The notes: generated by a model from the letters alone, not told the origin. A stretch of 64,000 nt of DNA from UBA1756 sp045130235 (GCA_045130235.1 JBGUPJ010000021.1:124001-188000); one strand, 5' to 3'. Shown: positions 10,614-19,740, numbered from the stretch's first letter. Numbers and translations are program-made.

Positions 10614-11231
10614 TTACCTGTAGAACAGCACTCCCACGTAGAACCGCGGGCCGTTGGGCGCTAACAACTCGCCGTGTGCGATGGGACAGAGCCAGTCGGC
10701 CTTCACGGTGATGTGCAGAAACGAGGTGGCGATGAAGTCGCAGCCGATGAACGGGGTGACGGCGCAGAAGGACTGTTTGTGAAAATATACGGAGTTCTCC
10801 GCCTGCCAGTCTTTCGAGTTGCCGTCGAACATGAGGAAGGCGCTGCGCCCGCCCCCGCCCACGGTCAGCCCTGCGTAGGGCGCCACATGTGGGAAGGTCC
10901 AGTAGAACGCCCCCAGCACGCCGCCCCACCCGTAGCGGACGTAACTGCCGTTGTGCAACTGCCGCAGGGTGGAGACATACCCTTCGCTGCCCACCATCCA
11001 GTGCTTCCCTATGTGCAACCGTATGGCACCACCGATGCCGAACGGCGCACCCTTAGCCCGATAGCCGACCTGCGGCAGCTGTCCGTCCAAATAGCCGGTA
11101 TGTAGCATCATGCCGCCGCTGAAACCAGTCAGCACCCTGCGTTTAGTCGCTTCTTGCATCTCTTGTGCATGAGTTGGCACTCCTAACCATAGCAGAAAGA
11201 GAAGTAGTGCGGTTTTATAAAGGATTTTCAT
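10614..11231 (-). CDS. Small outer-membrane beta-barrel-like protein
   Basis: The 205-residue protein starts with a signal peptide ending at THA-Q (about residue 22). The mature part alternates aromatic and small residues in strands (GFSGGMMLHTGYLDG, GIGGAIRLHIGKHWMVGSEGY, GVLGAFYWTFPHVAPYAGL) and ends with an aromatic-rich strand (RFYVGVLFYR), as expected for an outer-membrane barrel of about eight strands. No named family is recognised. It has its own -7 element (CAAAAATA at 11261-11268 on the plus strand) and stands between glsA and a DUF4491 gene. Confidence 0.6.
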   Translation of the reverse strand: MKILYKTALLLFLLWLGVPTHAQEMQEATKRRVLTGFSGGMMLHTGYLDGQLPQVGYRAKGAPFGIGGAIRLHIGKHWMVGSEGYVSTLRQLHNGSYVRYGWGGVLGAFYWTFPHVAPYAGLTVGGGGRSAFLMFDGNSKDWQAENSVYFHKQSFCAVTPFIGCDFIATSFLHITVKADWLCPIAHGELLAPNGPRFYVGVLFYR

Positions 11232-11260
11232 AACGTGAGTTGATGTTTGAAAAGAAGATG

Positions 11261-11268
11261 CAAAAATA
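11261..11268 (-). promoter_or_regulatory. -7 element before the small barrel gene
   Basis: The minus strand reads TATTTTTG, matching TAnnTTTG, 30 bases before the ATG at 11231. Confidence 0.45.
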
Positions 11269-11286
11269 CTTTATTTTAAGAAATAA

Positions 11287-11574
11287 TCATTTTTTTCTTT
11301 TAGGATTCGCAGGGAACCATCCTTTTTTCACGCGTTTTTCTTGTTGGAAAAGTTCAACGATAGACCAAAAACATGAGAAGGCAAAAACGCCGAAAAAGGT
11401 AGAAAGCGCCACGTTGTTGATAAAAAGTGAAGTGATTGCTGTCGCTAATCCAATGAGCAGGAAAATCCACCAGCACCTCTTGCTGAAATGATACTCAGCC
11501 CATATCACAATGGGATGGAAGATACCAATGCATAGAAAAACAGATGCGCCGATGAGTAATCCCGAAAAATTCAT
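11287..11574 (-). CDS. DUF4491 family small membrane protein
   Basis: A 95-residue integral membrane protein with three hydrophobic segments (about residues 3-25, 35-52 and 56-74) and a Lys-rich tail (NPKRKK). The N-terminus (MNFSGLLIG, then IGIFHPIVIWAEYHF) resembles DUF4491, a Bacteroidota-rich family of unknown function. No partner gene is evident: it lies between a barrel protein and ccsBA, with an AT-rich repeat tract upstream. Confidence 0.65.
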   Translation of the reverse strand: MNFSGLLIGASVFLCIGIFHPIVIWAEYHFSKRCWWIFLLIGLATAITSLFINNVALSTFFGVFAFSCFWSIVELFQQEKRVKKGWFPANPKRKK

Positions 11575-11628
11575 GATAAAGTATTCGTTTTATAAAAGTT
11601 AACTCAAAATCCCCTACCACCTCACAAT

Positions 11629-11666
11629 CTTCAATCTTCAATTCTCAGTTTTCAATTTTCAATTCC
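11629..11666. repeat. AT-rich TTTTCAATT tract
   Basis: An intergenic low-complexity stretch made of repeated units such as CTTCAATTCTCAGTTTTCAA, directly after the ccsBA stop. Similar tracts occur near 5083, 15605, 20070 and 32575. Confidence 0.6.
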
Positions 11667-13898
11667 CTAAGCATAGCTGTGCATCCCGCCCAATAATAAA
11701 TTCACTCCAAAATAGGTGATCAATACCGATAAGAATGCGAAAATGGCATAGAGGTGGAAGCGCATCGGACGGTTTTCTTGGGTGAAAAAGGTGGAGTGAA
11801 GCGGAATGAGATAGACCAGCAGCGTGATAAGTGCCCACACCTCCTTCGGATCCCACGACCAGTAGTTGCCCCACGAAATGTTGGCCCAAACCGCCCCGAT
11901 GAAAATGCCCACCGTCAACAAAGCCACCGCCGGATAGAGCAGTAACCTGCTAAGGTCGTGCAAGCGACCGAGATAGGCAAGATTGTCGCGCTGGGTGAGC
12001 CGCACCACCACAGCGGTGATGCCGTTCAGCATTACAAAGAACAACAGGGCGTAAGCCATCATGATGACTGAGACGTGCAGGCTCAGCAGGGGAGAGGTGA
12101 GCACGGGCATCAGGTGGGTGACCGGCGGGTTGGAACCGCCCATCATCTGCACCAGCAGCACGAATCCGGTCATGAGCAGCCCGGCCGGCAGCGCCATCTC
12201 GTGCCTCCTCACCAGCAACAGGGTGATGATGCAGATACTCAGTCCCAACAGGTTCATGGAGTCGAAGCTGCCGGCCATCGGCACGTGCCCGCCCGCAATC
12301 CACCGCAGGATGAACAGCAGCGCCAGAAAAGCCCCCAGCAACGCCATCCATACGATTGCAGTGATGCGAAGCGGCTTGTACAGCCGCAGCCCTTTACCCA
12401 TACAGATGAGCGACAGGGTGAAAATCACCAATCCCAAGAAAATGTTGACGAAGGCCAACCAGCGCCCCGTCGTGAGCCGGTTGTAAAACCGCTCAGCCCG
12501 ATACTGCGCCAACGGCTGCGTCTGTCCTAACGAATACTTCTCCTGGTAGGCTTTGGTCTTTTCGAATAGCTTATTCAAATTCTGATAATCACCTTTTATT
12601 ACGTACTCCTGACAGAAACTCAATTGTTTGCGAATAAAGAGGTATTCCATGTCGGAAATGTCGAGTGGCAGCTCGTCACTCTGCGAGTACCAGGTCACCT
12701 CATGGGTGCAACTGTCGGCGTGGGGGAAAATCTTCAGCAGCTCTCCGTTGTACAGCATGACGATGAGGTTGAATTTCTCATTGGCGGCGAGGAGTCCTTT
12801 CCGTCTGGGGTCGTCCATCGGCAGTCTGGCCACCGCCGCATCCAACTTGTTCTCCCCATACATGTCGTTAAAGTCGGTCATCTTGGCGTATTTCCCTTCT
12901 ATGCCGAGTACACGTTGGGCATATTGGTCTTTGATTTTGAAAATCGGCTCTTTCTGCCAATCAGTGAAATAGAAAATCCAGCCGCTGAACACCTGCTCGG
13001 AGGTGAGACCCTTGTAAGTGGGCGCACCGTACAGCTTGGTGGTGAAGTCTTTGGCCAAAGTCTGAAGCGGACAAATTCGCCCTTTGTACTGCACATACAT
13101 CTGTCCCATGATGTCGGCACTCTCTTTCGGTAGGGTGCGGGGTGGTTTGGCGGCAAAGGTGGGAAGAGTGCAACCCAATATCAGCAAAGCAATCACGGCA
13201 ACAGCCTTGGCAGAGGTCTTTTTGAGCAGCTGTCTGAATTTTCCGTTTGGCACCACCAGCATCGCCACCATGGAGATGAACAGCAGGATATAACCCGCGT
13301 AGGTGAAGCCGATGCCCCACGGGTCGTGGGCCACCGAAAGCACCGAGTTGCCCTCCTCGTCGTAGTCGCTCTGATAGAAACGGTAGTTGTTGTGTTTCAA
13401 GATGTTATTCATGGAGATAGTAGCTTCCACCGGCTCACTTCCGTCGTCGGTGATCTGCAGATGGCTTACGAAATCCGATGGGGAGTGGGTACCCGGGTGG
13501 TTCACTACCTCAAAGTGGTCGAGGGTGAGGCTGAAAGGAAGCTCCACATCGCAGGTGTCTCCTTTCTTTTCAATTTGGAAGTAATGATTGGCCACCCCCG
13601 GCTGGAGGATCATCTCACCATGCTGTCCTGTGAGTTTGGTCAGCAGGGCACCGAGCAGAATCAGCAGCACCGACACATGCAGGAGACATACTACAGGACG
13701 TTTCCACATTTTTCGTTGGAAAAGCGATACCATCATGCCGACGGCACCGATCGCCCAAAGCCCGATAAACCACCAGGATCCATAGACATGGCTGATGGCA
13801 TAATCTGAACCATGATATTTTTCTACGACAGTGCCAGCGGCCATCACGACAATCAGCACAACGGTCAGAATGGTGAGAATGAGGTGTAATTTTTTCAT
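11667..13898 (-). CDS. ccsBA: Fused cytochrome c biogenesis protein CcsBA (ResB-CcsA)
   Basis: System II cytochrome c synthetase: it exports haem and attaches it to CxxCH motifs on the periplasmic side. Read from the ATG at 13898 (743 residues). The N-terminal third is ResB/CcsB-like with several membrane helices (residues about 5-100 and near 210), the middle is a periplasmic domain, and the C-terminal third is CcsA with at least seven helices. The tryptophan-rich haem-binding WWD segment is ANISWGNYWSWDPKEVWAL near residues 675-692. It follows the di-haem DUF1111 gene by about 96 bases, so its client is encoded next door. The longer start at 13934 is rejected because MKKLHLIL begins the hydrophobic helix. 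Confidence 0.88.
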   Translation of the reverse strand: MKKLHLILTILTVVLIVVMAAGTVVEKYHGSDYAISHVYGSWWFIGLWAIGAVGMMVSLFQRKMWKRPVVCLLHVSVLLILLGALLTKLTGQHGEMILQPGVANHYFQIEKKGDTCDVELPFSLTLDHFEVVNHPGTHSPSDFVSHLQITDDGSEPVEATISMNNILKHNNYRFYQSDYDEEGNSVLSVAHDPWGIGFTYAGYILLFISMVAMLVVPNGKFRQLLKKTSAKAVAVIALLILGCTLPTFAAKPPRTLPKESADIMGQMYVQYKGRICPLQTLAKDFTTKLYGAPTYKGLTSEQVFSGWIFYFTDWQKEPIFKIKDQYAQRVLGIEGKYAKMTDFNDMYGENKLDAAVARLPMDDPRRKGLLAANEKFNLIVMLYNGELLKIFPHADSCTHEVTWYSQSDELPLDISDMEYLFIRKQLSFCQEYVIKGDYQNLNKLFEKTKAYQEKYSLGQTQPLAQYRAERFYNRLTTGRWLAFVNIFLGLVIFTLSLICMGKGLRLYKPLRITAIVWMALLGAFLALLFILRWIAGGHVPMAGSFDSMNLLGLSICIITLLLVRRHEMALPAGLLMTGFVLLVQMMGGSNPPVTHLMPVLTSPLLSLHVSVIMMAYALLFFVMLNGITAVVVRLTQRDNLAYLGRLHDLSRLLLYPAVALLTVGIFIGAVWANISWGNYWSWDPKEVWALITLLVYLIPLHSTFFTQENRPMRFHLYAIFAFLSVLITYFGVNLLLGGMHSYA

Positions 13899-13923
13899 TG
13901 ATAATGATTTATTTTGAAAAATA

Positions 13924-13949
13924 TAGAGACGCACATCCGTGCGTCTCTA
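13924..13949. repeat. GAGACG-type palindromic repeat, copy b
   Basis: Arms TAGAGACGCAC and GTGCGTCTCTA (11 bases each, 4-base loop), with CTAC at the right foot. It sits in the gap between the DUF1111 gene and ccsBA. Confidence 0.75.
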
Positions 13950-13994
13950 CTGATAAACAACCATTTATTAAATCCAAATTATGGCAAAACAATT

Positions 13995-15569
13995 CTAAAT
14001 AGCATTGATAAACTGCACAATGGCATCGCGGTCCTCCTTGCTGAGCTGGCGGAATTTTTCGATGGTCCACCGGGCGTCGCTCTGTGCGTCGCCGTGCCAC
14101 ATGATGGCCTCGATGACGTTGCGGGCACGGCAGTCGTGCAGACGGTCAGCCGAGCCGGTGCAGATGGCCGACAGGCCTCTTCCCCACAACGGGGTGGTGC
14201 GGCACCAGCCGGTGCGGATGTCATTCTGCATGTGGAGTTTGTGCTGAATCATGTCGGTGTAAGGCCAAATCTTCTGGTTGGGGTAGCGCGGCAAACGCTG
14301 GTCGGCCGTCGTGAAGAAATGGTTGGGGTCGGTGAAACGGTCGTTGCCGGTGGTCCAGCTGGGACGGTGGCAGGTGGCACAACCGATCTCGCGGAACAGC
14401 TGGCGGCCGCGCTGCACGGTCGGGTCGTCTAAGTTACGGGCGGCGGGCACGGCCAAGCCTCTATGCCATATCATCAGGTTGACATAGTCGTCGTCGCTCA
14501 TCTCTGCCGGCAAGTTCGTACCAGTGAGGTAGTTGTAAATGTCGGTTTCGGGGTCGCCGCTCACATTATACTCGGGAAAATAGTTGTAGAACTCAGCTTG
14601 CACTTCAGGGTCTTGCGAGGCCACGCGGGCGTAGGTGGCCGTCATGTAGTGGTAACGGCGGTCTTTGCGGGTCACGTTGGTGATGTTCCAGATGGCGTTG
14701 GCGCCAGGACCGTCCTGCAACGGACCGCGGGTACAAGCGTAGGTGAAGCGTTTGGGATGGTTGGTGTTGCCGTACAGACCAGTAGGGGCCCAGTCGGTGC
14801 CAGCCCACATGGCCGGGTTGAGCTTAGCGCCAGCGTTATACTCTTTCTGATATTGTGCTTTCAAAGAGTCGTCGGGAATTGCATCCAGCAAGCCAGTGCC
14901 ATAAATGCCGATGGTGGACTCCAACCGCACAATCTCGCTGCCATAAGGAATGGTGGTGCCGCCCACCTCCAACGGAACATAGTAGGCCGAGGCGGGAATG
15001 TGCACCTCAGGATAAATCAGGCTGTAGGTCTCGCCGTCCGGGAAGGTGTTGCCCCACTCGTCGGTATAAGGCAGCCAGCTGATCTGAATCTGCGACTCGT
15101 CAATCGGAGCCTTGAAGGGCGCCACCGCCTTGGTCTGCGGCATGCCCGTCAGTGAGGATACATACGTGTCGTTCTGGTCGGTGACCACGAGCAGGTAACC
15201 GTTGCCCCACTCGTTGGCGATGTAGCGGTCCATGCGCTTGCCGTGACCGTAGCCGGGATGACAGGCGATGCAGGAACTGCGAATGTACAAGGGTCCCAGT
15301 CCGTTAAAAGGTGCGGTGCCCTGGGTGAAGTCGCGCTCAAACAGATATTCGCCATATTTGAAGCCTGCGATGTCGGTAACCGCCGGCGCGGGATCCTCGT
15401 AGGCCGATGAGGATGCGTTGAAGGTGGTGCCCAACTTGCCGCCAGCATACGTCTCCTCCTCCAACCATGACAGCGGCTCTTCAGGCTCTGGCTTGTGGCA
15501 ACCATTTATCACCAGCAATGCCACCAGCATCAAACTCATTATTTTTATGTCTAATGGTAAATGTTTCAT
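13995..15569 (-). CDS. Di-haem DUF1111 (thiol oxidoreductase-like) lipoprotein
   Basis: A 524-residue protein with a lipoprotein signal peptide (lipobox VINGC, Cys at about residue 23). Two c-type haem motifs are visible: SCIACHPGYGHG near residue 100 and GCATCHRPSW near residue 398. The arrangement is that of DUF1111 di-haem oxidoreductases, related to bacterial cytochrome c peroxidases and MauG. Other family-like pieces are LDAIPDDSL, the DW-PTGLYGNTNHPKRF region and the C-terminal WHGDAQSDA. It should act in the periplasm or at the inner face of the outer membrane. It is preceded by an imelysin gene and followed by ccsBA, which would mature its haems. DUF1111 and imelysin genes often occur together in iron-related loci; the substrate is not known. 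Confidence 0.87.
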   Translation of the reverse strand: MKHLPLDIKIMSLMLVALLVINGCHKPEPEEPLSWLEEETYAGGKLGTTFNASSSAYEDPAPAVTDIAGFKYGEYLFERDFTQGTAPFNGLGPLYIRSSCIACHPGYGHGKRMDRYIANEWGNGYLLVVTDQNDTYVSSLTGMPQTKAVAPFKAPIDESQIQISWLPYTDEWGNTFPDGETYSLIYPEVHIPASAYYVPLEVGGTTIPYGSEIVRLESTIGIYGTGLLDAIPDDSLKAQYQKEYNAGAKLNPAMWAGTDWAPTGLYGNTNHPKRFTYACTRGPLQDGPGANAIWNITNVTRKDRRYHYMTATYARVASQDPEVQAEFYNYFPEYNVSGDPETDIYNYLTGTNLPAEMSDDDYVNLMIWHRGLAVPAARNLDDPTVQRGRQLFREIGCATCHRPSWTTGNDRFTDPNHFFTTADQRLPRYPNQKIWPYTDMIQHKLHMQNDIRTGWCRTTPLWGRGLSAICTGSADRLHDCRARNVIEAIMWHGDAQSDARWTIEKFRQLSKEDRDAIVQFINAI

Positions 15570-15647
15570 AATCAGTTAATAGTTAATAATTAATAGTTAA
15601 TAATTAAAAATCAGTTCTCAATTTTCAATTCTCAATTTTCCATTTTT
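15570..15647. repeat. AT-rich intergenic repeat tract
   Basis: Contains repeated TTAATAGTTAATAATTAA units and then TTCTCAATTTTCAATTCTC-type units between the imelysin and DUF1111 genes. No clear promoter or terminator is seen in it. Confidence 0.55.
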
Positions 15648-16796
15648 TTAGTTTTCCGTTCTCAACCAGTTGTCCACTTCCGACAGCACCTCATCCAGCT
15701 GCTGGCAGGCTTCAGAAGCCTCGCCATTGGCGGCATGGCTATAGTTCTGTACGAAGGGTGCAGGCATGGCTTGAATCTTGGACTTGGCCAACGCGATAGC
15801 GGAAAGCACGCGCACATCAAGTTCGCCATTATGCTCTTTCAGATAGCCGTGAAGTGACACATCCTCGTTGCGTTCGCCATCAATTCCGCCCATGTAGGCG
15901 TTCTCAATGCTGAGAATATTATTGTAGAAGTCCTCGATGGATTTGTGGCTGTACGGCGACTCGATGTAGTTCGGGTCTTCGCCATTGTACGGCTTGCCGA
16001 TCTTGGAGGTGCCCACCTCGTCGGCGATGGTACGGCAACCATCCACAATGGCCATCAGTCCGCTGACAGAGCTGGGATAGGTGCTTCCTAACGTGCCGGC
16101 TTTCATCAGGTTGGTACCGTAGCTGTAGTCGCCGCCGTTCACCGTGTAGTTCAGTTCCAGATCCTCCACTTTGTTGCGGTGTGACTTGGGGGCGCTTTTA
16201 CCCAACCAGCTTACCTCTAACTGAAAGCAGCGGTTGCGCAGGTCGCCGGCCACGGCCACAGCGTAAATCATCTGAAGGTCAGAAATCTCATCAGCACTTT
16301 TCGGTGAACCGTTGCTGAAAAGGATGTACTCGATGCCGTGGAAGCCGAGGAGCGAATTGCCGAGCTTGTCGCCGGCATATTCGTCGCCATCCTCCGCGTC
16401 CATTGCCTCAATCTGTGCGGTGTTGGTCATCATGGTGTTGAAAGCGTCCACATCCAATGGCCAGGAGTCGATGTGCGGGTCGATGCCGAAGTCGGAGGCG
16501 GCCCCGAACAGGAAGGCCTCGCTCTTCTCCCACCATGCGCGAGCGTTCAGGAAAGTCTCGCAGGCGCGGTTCACATTCGCCTGTGTGCGCTCAGCACGCA
16601 AAGTCTGCAAGTCGGTCACCAGCTGCTCTGAGTAAGCGGCCAGATTGCTGTAGGTGGGTGCAACGGTGTGGTTCACATACTGCTCAAGAATCGCCACCTG
16701 CTCCTTCTTGGCGGTTTCTACCGGGTCGTCCTTGTGGCACGCGGTCATCAGCCCGGCCATCAATAATGCTGCAAGAATTAAAACATTATTCTTCAT
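15648..16796 (-). CDS. Imelysin-family (M75, EfeO-like) lipoprotein
   Basis: A 382-residue lipoprotein (lipobox MTAC, Cys at about 20). The family's GxHxxE-type motif appears as GFHGIEYILF near residue 150, with the paired helical bundle regions on either side (AWWEKSEAFLFGAASDFGIDP before it; SPYSHKSIEDFYNNILSIENAY after it). Imelysin proteins are periplasmic or surface proteins linked to iron uptake, although the proteolytic activity once proposed is doubtful. It lies between a porin and a di-haem oxidoreductase, all in the same direction, which supports a joint role in handling iron or haem. Confidence 0.88.
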   Translation of the reverse strand: MKNNVLILAALLMAGLMTACHKDDPVETAKKEQVAILEQYVNHTVAPTYSNLAAYSEQLVTDLQTLRAERTQANVNRACETFLNARAWWEKSEAFLFGAASDFGIDPHIDSWPLDVDAFNTMMTNTAQIEAMDAEDGDEYAGDKLGNSLLGFHGIEYILFSNGSPKSADEISDLQMIYAVAVAGDLRNRCFQLEVSWLGKSAPKSHRNKVEDLELNYTVNGGDYSYGTNLMKAGTLGSTYPSSVSGLMAIVDGCRTIADEVGTSKIGKPYNGEDPNYIESPYSHKSIEDFYNNILSIENAYMGGIDGERNEDVSLHGYLKEHNGELDVRVLSAIALAKSKIQAMPAPFVQNYSHAANGEASEACQQLDEVLSEVDNWLRTEN

Positions 16797-16870
16797 AATT
16801 TTTATAATTTATTGATTTTTAATATTTTAATAATTTAATAAATAAATGATCAATATTTTTTTTGATTTCT

Positions 16871-16895
16871 TAGACGCGGCATGCCACGTCTCTAC
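16871..16895. repeat. GAGACG-type palindromic repeat, copy c (degenerate)
   Basis: TAGACGCGGCATGCCACGTCTCTA: arms AGACG / CGTCT flank an inner GGCATGCC palindrome with one mismatch, and CTAC is at the right foot. It lies between the porin and imelysin genes. Confidence 0.65.
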
Positions 16896-16947
16896 TTTTT
16901 TTCTTATTCGTTCCTTAACTCCTTAACTCTCAACTTTTAACTTTTAA

Positions 16948-18294
16948 CTACTTCACTTTCTCGTGCTTAAAGAACGCCGCCCACGTGATGCCCAGCGCCA
17001 TCCAGGGTTCCTGGTTGTACTGCGAATGCAGCAGCCGCACGCCGCCTTCCGCCTTGATGGTGATCTCGGGGATGGGACGGTAGTTGATGCCGCCGCTCAC
17101 ACAGTGCCGCTCGCTCCAAGAGTACGGGGTGGCATCGGCTACCGGCACGTAAGAGTCGTAGTATTCATATCTTACAAAGATAAAGAATTTCTGATCTTTG
17201 GCTTTCGAATTCTCTTTCAAAAGGGTGAAGAAGTCGTAACCCGCCTCGCAGCCGGCCGTCCAAGCGGCTTTGCCGACCAGCGTATGCGGGTAGGGCGACT
17301 GCGAACTGTTGACCTGTGAGGCGTTGTAAGTGGAGATGAGTCCCGCATCCGACAGGTGTCCATACAACCCGCTGCCGCGCAACACAAACCCTTTGTGTTT
17401 GTAACTGAAGTCGATGGCACCAATGGCCACCGTGCCTTTTACCTTATCGTATTTGCTGGCCTTTCCATCGGTGATGATGTCGTTGCGGAAGCAGTTGCCT
17501 ACGTAGCCGCTCACCCCGATGTGAAGTCCCTTCACGCTGTAGTTGTCGATGCGGGCGGCCACTGCCAGCTTGTTGGCCACTTTGAACTCGTAGGGCGATG
17601 CCGAACCGTTCTGAATCCAGTTGGAGGCATTGAACATGTTGGAGTTGAGTGCCGGGATGACCATCAAATCGTAGCGCCATCCCTTGATGCGGCCCCACAG
17701 TTCAATACCGGTTTCGTGCCACGTGCAGGGAATGATAGTATTCTCACCTTCAGGACGATACACCCCGAAAAACTCGTTGGGGAGATGGGCGTTGTTGGTG
17801 CCGCCCACGGGCACTACAATATGACCGGCGCGGATGTTGATTTTGGAGTCCAAAAACGACTTCTGCAACCAGAACTGCTCCAAAGCCACCTCGCCGCCGC
17901 GTTCGATTTCCTTCTCGAACTCGCCGGTCTCCTCCGCTTCTACCTCCACGGCTGCCTCGGTGCCGCCATGCTCGAATTCGATTTCAGCGTTGAAAGACCA
18001 TCCTTTTCCAAAATCATAACTCATCAGAAACACCGCATGGGGCAGATCCACCCGTCCGTGACCTTTCGCATTCGCATACTTTTCGGCGTGCGAGTAGCGG
18101 AACATGTTATCACTATAAAAATTGTATTTATATACCGCTTCTCCGTAGCCGCCAATGGTGAGGCGACTTTTGGGTTTCACGCTGTCCGCCGCCGTAGTTT
18201 CACCATTCTGTGCATTAGTAGTATTTTGCGCAGTAATGGTTTGAAAATCAATTATTAATAATAAAATGATGAAACACAAAAATCCTTTTTTCAT
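16948..18294 (-). CDS. Outer-membrane porin-like protein of the imelysin/di-haem operon
   Basis: Read from the ATG at 18294 (448 residues), with a signal peptide ending near ITAQ. The mature protein begins RLTIGGYGEAVYKYNFYS, a start common in phosphate-selective-porin-like (OprO/P) barrels. It continues as alternating beta strands with a highly acidic insert (EVEAEETGEFEKEIERGGE, about residues 130-150) that could be an extracellular metal-attracting loop. It ends in strands resembling other porins (ITWAAFFKHEKVK). It heads the four-gene unit with imelysin, DUF1111 and ccsBA. Selectivity cannot be read from the sequence; uptake of a metal ion or chelate is inferred from context. Confidence 0.75.
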   Translation of the reverse strand: MKKGFLCFIILLLIIDFQTITAQNTTNAQNGETTAADSVKPKSRLTIGGYGEAVYKYNFYSDNMFRYSHAEKYANAKGHGRVDLPHAVFLMSYDFGKGWSFNAEIEFEHGGTEAAVEVEAEETGEFEKEIERGGEVALEQFWLQKSFLDSKINIRAGHIVVPVGGTNNAHLPNEFFGVYRPEGENTIIPCTWHETGIELWGRIKGWRYDLMVIPALNSNMFNASNWIQNGSASPYEFKVANKLAVAARIDNYSVKGLHIGVSGYVGNCFRNDIITDGKASKYDKVKGTVAIGAIDFSYKHKGFVLRGSGLYGHLSDAGLISTYNASQVNSSQSPYPHTLVGKAAWTAGCEAGYDFFTLLKENSKAKDQKFFIFVRYEYYDSYVPVADATPYSWSERHCVSGGINYRPIPEITIKAEGGVRLLHSQYNQEPWMALGITWAAFFKHEKVK

Positions 18295-18313
18295 GCTCTT
18301 ATTTTTAAGCATG

Positions 18314-18345
18314 CAAAAATACCTCCCCTAAAAAGGGGGTACAAT
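18314..18345 (-). promoter_or_regulatory. Promoter of the porin/imelysin operon with internal inverted repeat
   Basis: The minus strand has ATTG (18342-18345), 20 bases, then TATTTTTG (18314-18321). Between the boxes lies an imperfect inverted repeat (CCCCT / AGGGG, about 18325-18339), which could be an operator for a metal- or redox-responsive regulator. The promoter is 20 bases from the ATG. Confidence 0.55.
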
Positions 18346-18374
18346 ACCCTTATCAGGTGATTTGGTGAGAAAAC

Positions 18375-18394
18375 TATCACCAAAAATGGTGATA
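18375..18394 (-). terminator. Hairpin after the PAQR gene
   Basis: A perfect inverted repeat, TATCACCA - 4-base loop - TGGTGATA, starting 5 bases after the PAQR stop. On the minus strand it is followed by GTTTTC, so it could end transcription. Its nearness to the porin promoter also allows a regulator-binding role. Confidence 0.45.
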
Positions 18395-18398
18395 CGAA

Positions 18399-19073
18399 TT
18401 ACAGAAGGTACAGCCACACGCCGATGAACTGCGTCACGATGCCGATGAGCACGAAGACGTGGAAGATGAAGTGGCGGTAGCGTTTTTTCTTGCCGATGAG
18501 GTACAGCACCGCACCGATGGTGAAGGCCACGCCGCCCCCTATAATCCATAGGAAACCTTCGAGTGTCATGGCGAGAATGGTGTCGCGCAGACTGATAATC
18601 ACGCACCAGCCCATGCCCAAGTAGCAGGCCATCGAGAATTTGGAGTATCTCTTCAGGTCGATGGCGTTGAGCGTTGCCCCGATGATGGCCAATCCCCACT
18701 CAATGGCGAAGATAGTCCAACCCATGGCAGGATTGATGGGCACGATTCCGATCAGGGTGATGGGGGTGTAGGTGCCGGCGATGGTGAAAAAGATGTCGCA
18801 ATGGTCGATGACACGGAATACCTGCTTGGACATCCCTTTCGGCAGACCGTGGTAGATGCTGGAAAAGAGCATGGCGGCCAGTACCGTTGCCACATAGATG
18901 ATGCTGCAAGCGACTTTGAGCGGCTCGCCAGACGAGGCTCGCACCGCTATCACCATCATCACGATGGCGCAAACCACGCCCACGGCATGACTCAGCATGT
19001 TCATCATCTCCTCGCGGTGGGTATAGTCGGGGAAGGGTCGTTCGCGCAATGGCGTTCTGGGTTGTGTGGCCAT
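18399..19073 (-). CDS. Haemolysin III / PAQR family membrane protein
   Basis: A 224-residue protein with seven hydrophobic segments. The PAQR metal-site motifs are present: SSIYH near residue 92, VIDHCDIFF near residue 110 and the late HFIFH near residue 200. In PAQR proteins these residues bind zinc at a membrane-embedded hydrolase-like site. Bacterial members (YqfA, haemolysin III) are linked to membrane fluidity or lipid homeostasis rather than proven haemolysis. It follows queE by about 50 bases on the same strand. Confidence 0.88.
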   Translation of the reverse strand: MATQPRTPLRERPFPDYTHREEMMNMLSHAVGVVCAIVMMVIAVRASSGEPLKVACSIIYVATVLAAMLFSSIYHGLPKGMSKQVFRVIDHCDIFFTIAGTYTPITLIGIVPINPAMGWTIFAIEWGLAIIGATLNAIDLKRYSKFSMACYLGMGWCVIISLRDTILAMTLEGFLWIIGGGVAFTIGAVLYLIGKKKRYRHFIFHVFVLIGIVTQFIGVWLYLL

Positions 19074-19122
19074 GAGTTTTTTTCCTTTTAGTTAAATTAG
19101 AATATAAGTATGATAAATAATT

Positions 19123-19740
19123 TTAGCGGATGCCAATCAGACGGTGCATCTGCAGCGACAGCCGCCAGCCGGGGTGCTGAAGCACCGCTTTTATACACGC
19201 TTCCAAATTGGCGCGGTTCTCTTCAGCATTTTCGCAATAGCAGGGCTGTAAAAAGCGGTTTTCTGTTATAATGTTTTGATATTGAGATAAATCCTGATGA
19301 CAATACACCACCTTCAGCTCGTCGCAATGGGTCAGGATGCAAGGCTCAATGTCGCCACCCTCGAATCCGGTTTTGGGCGACAGTGTCACCCAGTCGAGGT
19401 GGGAGGGCAGGGGATGGGTGCCGTTGGTCTCGATGGCCACTTTCTTGCCGCTCGCCTCCTTCAGTTTCACCACGAACTCCTCGTCAATGAACAGTGATGG
19501 TTCGCCGCCGGTTAGTATAATCCATTGTGCAACAGGATATTGGTTGACCGCTTCGGCAATGGCCGACAGCTCCATCATGCTGCCGGTCTGGTGCTGGGTA
19601 TCGCAGAAGGAGCAGCGCAGGTTGCAGCCGCTGAAGCGCACAAACACGCTGGGGATGCCGCTATGGAATCCCTCGCCCTGCAAGGAGTAGAAAATCTCGT
19701 TGATGCGGTACACGTTAGTCGAAGTTTTGGGGCGCGTCAT
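19123..19740 (-). CDS. queE: 7-carboxy-7-deazaguanine synthase QueE
   Basis: Radical SAM enzyme that contracts 6-carboxy-tetrahydropterin to 7-carboxy-7-deazaguanine on the path to queuosine. The cluster motif is CNLRCSFC (C39, C43, C46 from this start), preceded by the typical NEIFYSLQGEG and followed by ILTGGEPSLF and VAIETNGTHPLP. The ATG at 19740 overlaps queD by 26 bases. A GTG at 19713, two bases after the queD stop, gives VYRINEIFYSLQ and is an equally good start. The protein of about 200 residues is complete. It works directly on the product of its neighbour QueD. Confidence 0.93.
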   Translation of the reverse strand: MTRPKTSTNVYRINEIFYSLQGEGFHSGIPSVFVRFSGCNLRCSFCDTQHQTGSMMELSAIAEAVNQYPVAQWIILTGGEPSLFIDEEFVVKLKEASGKKVAIETNGTHPLPSHLDWVTLSPKTGFEGGDIEPCILTHCDELKVVYCHQDLSQYQNIITENRFLQPCYCENAEENRANLEACIKAVLQHPGWRLSLQMHRLIGIR

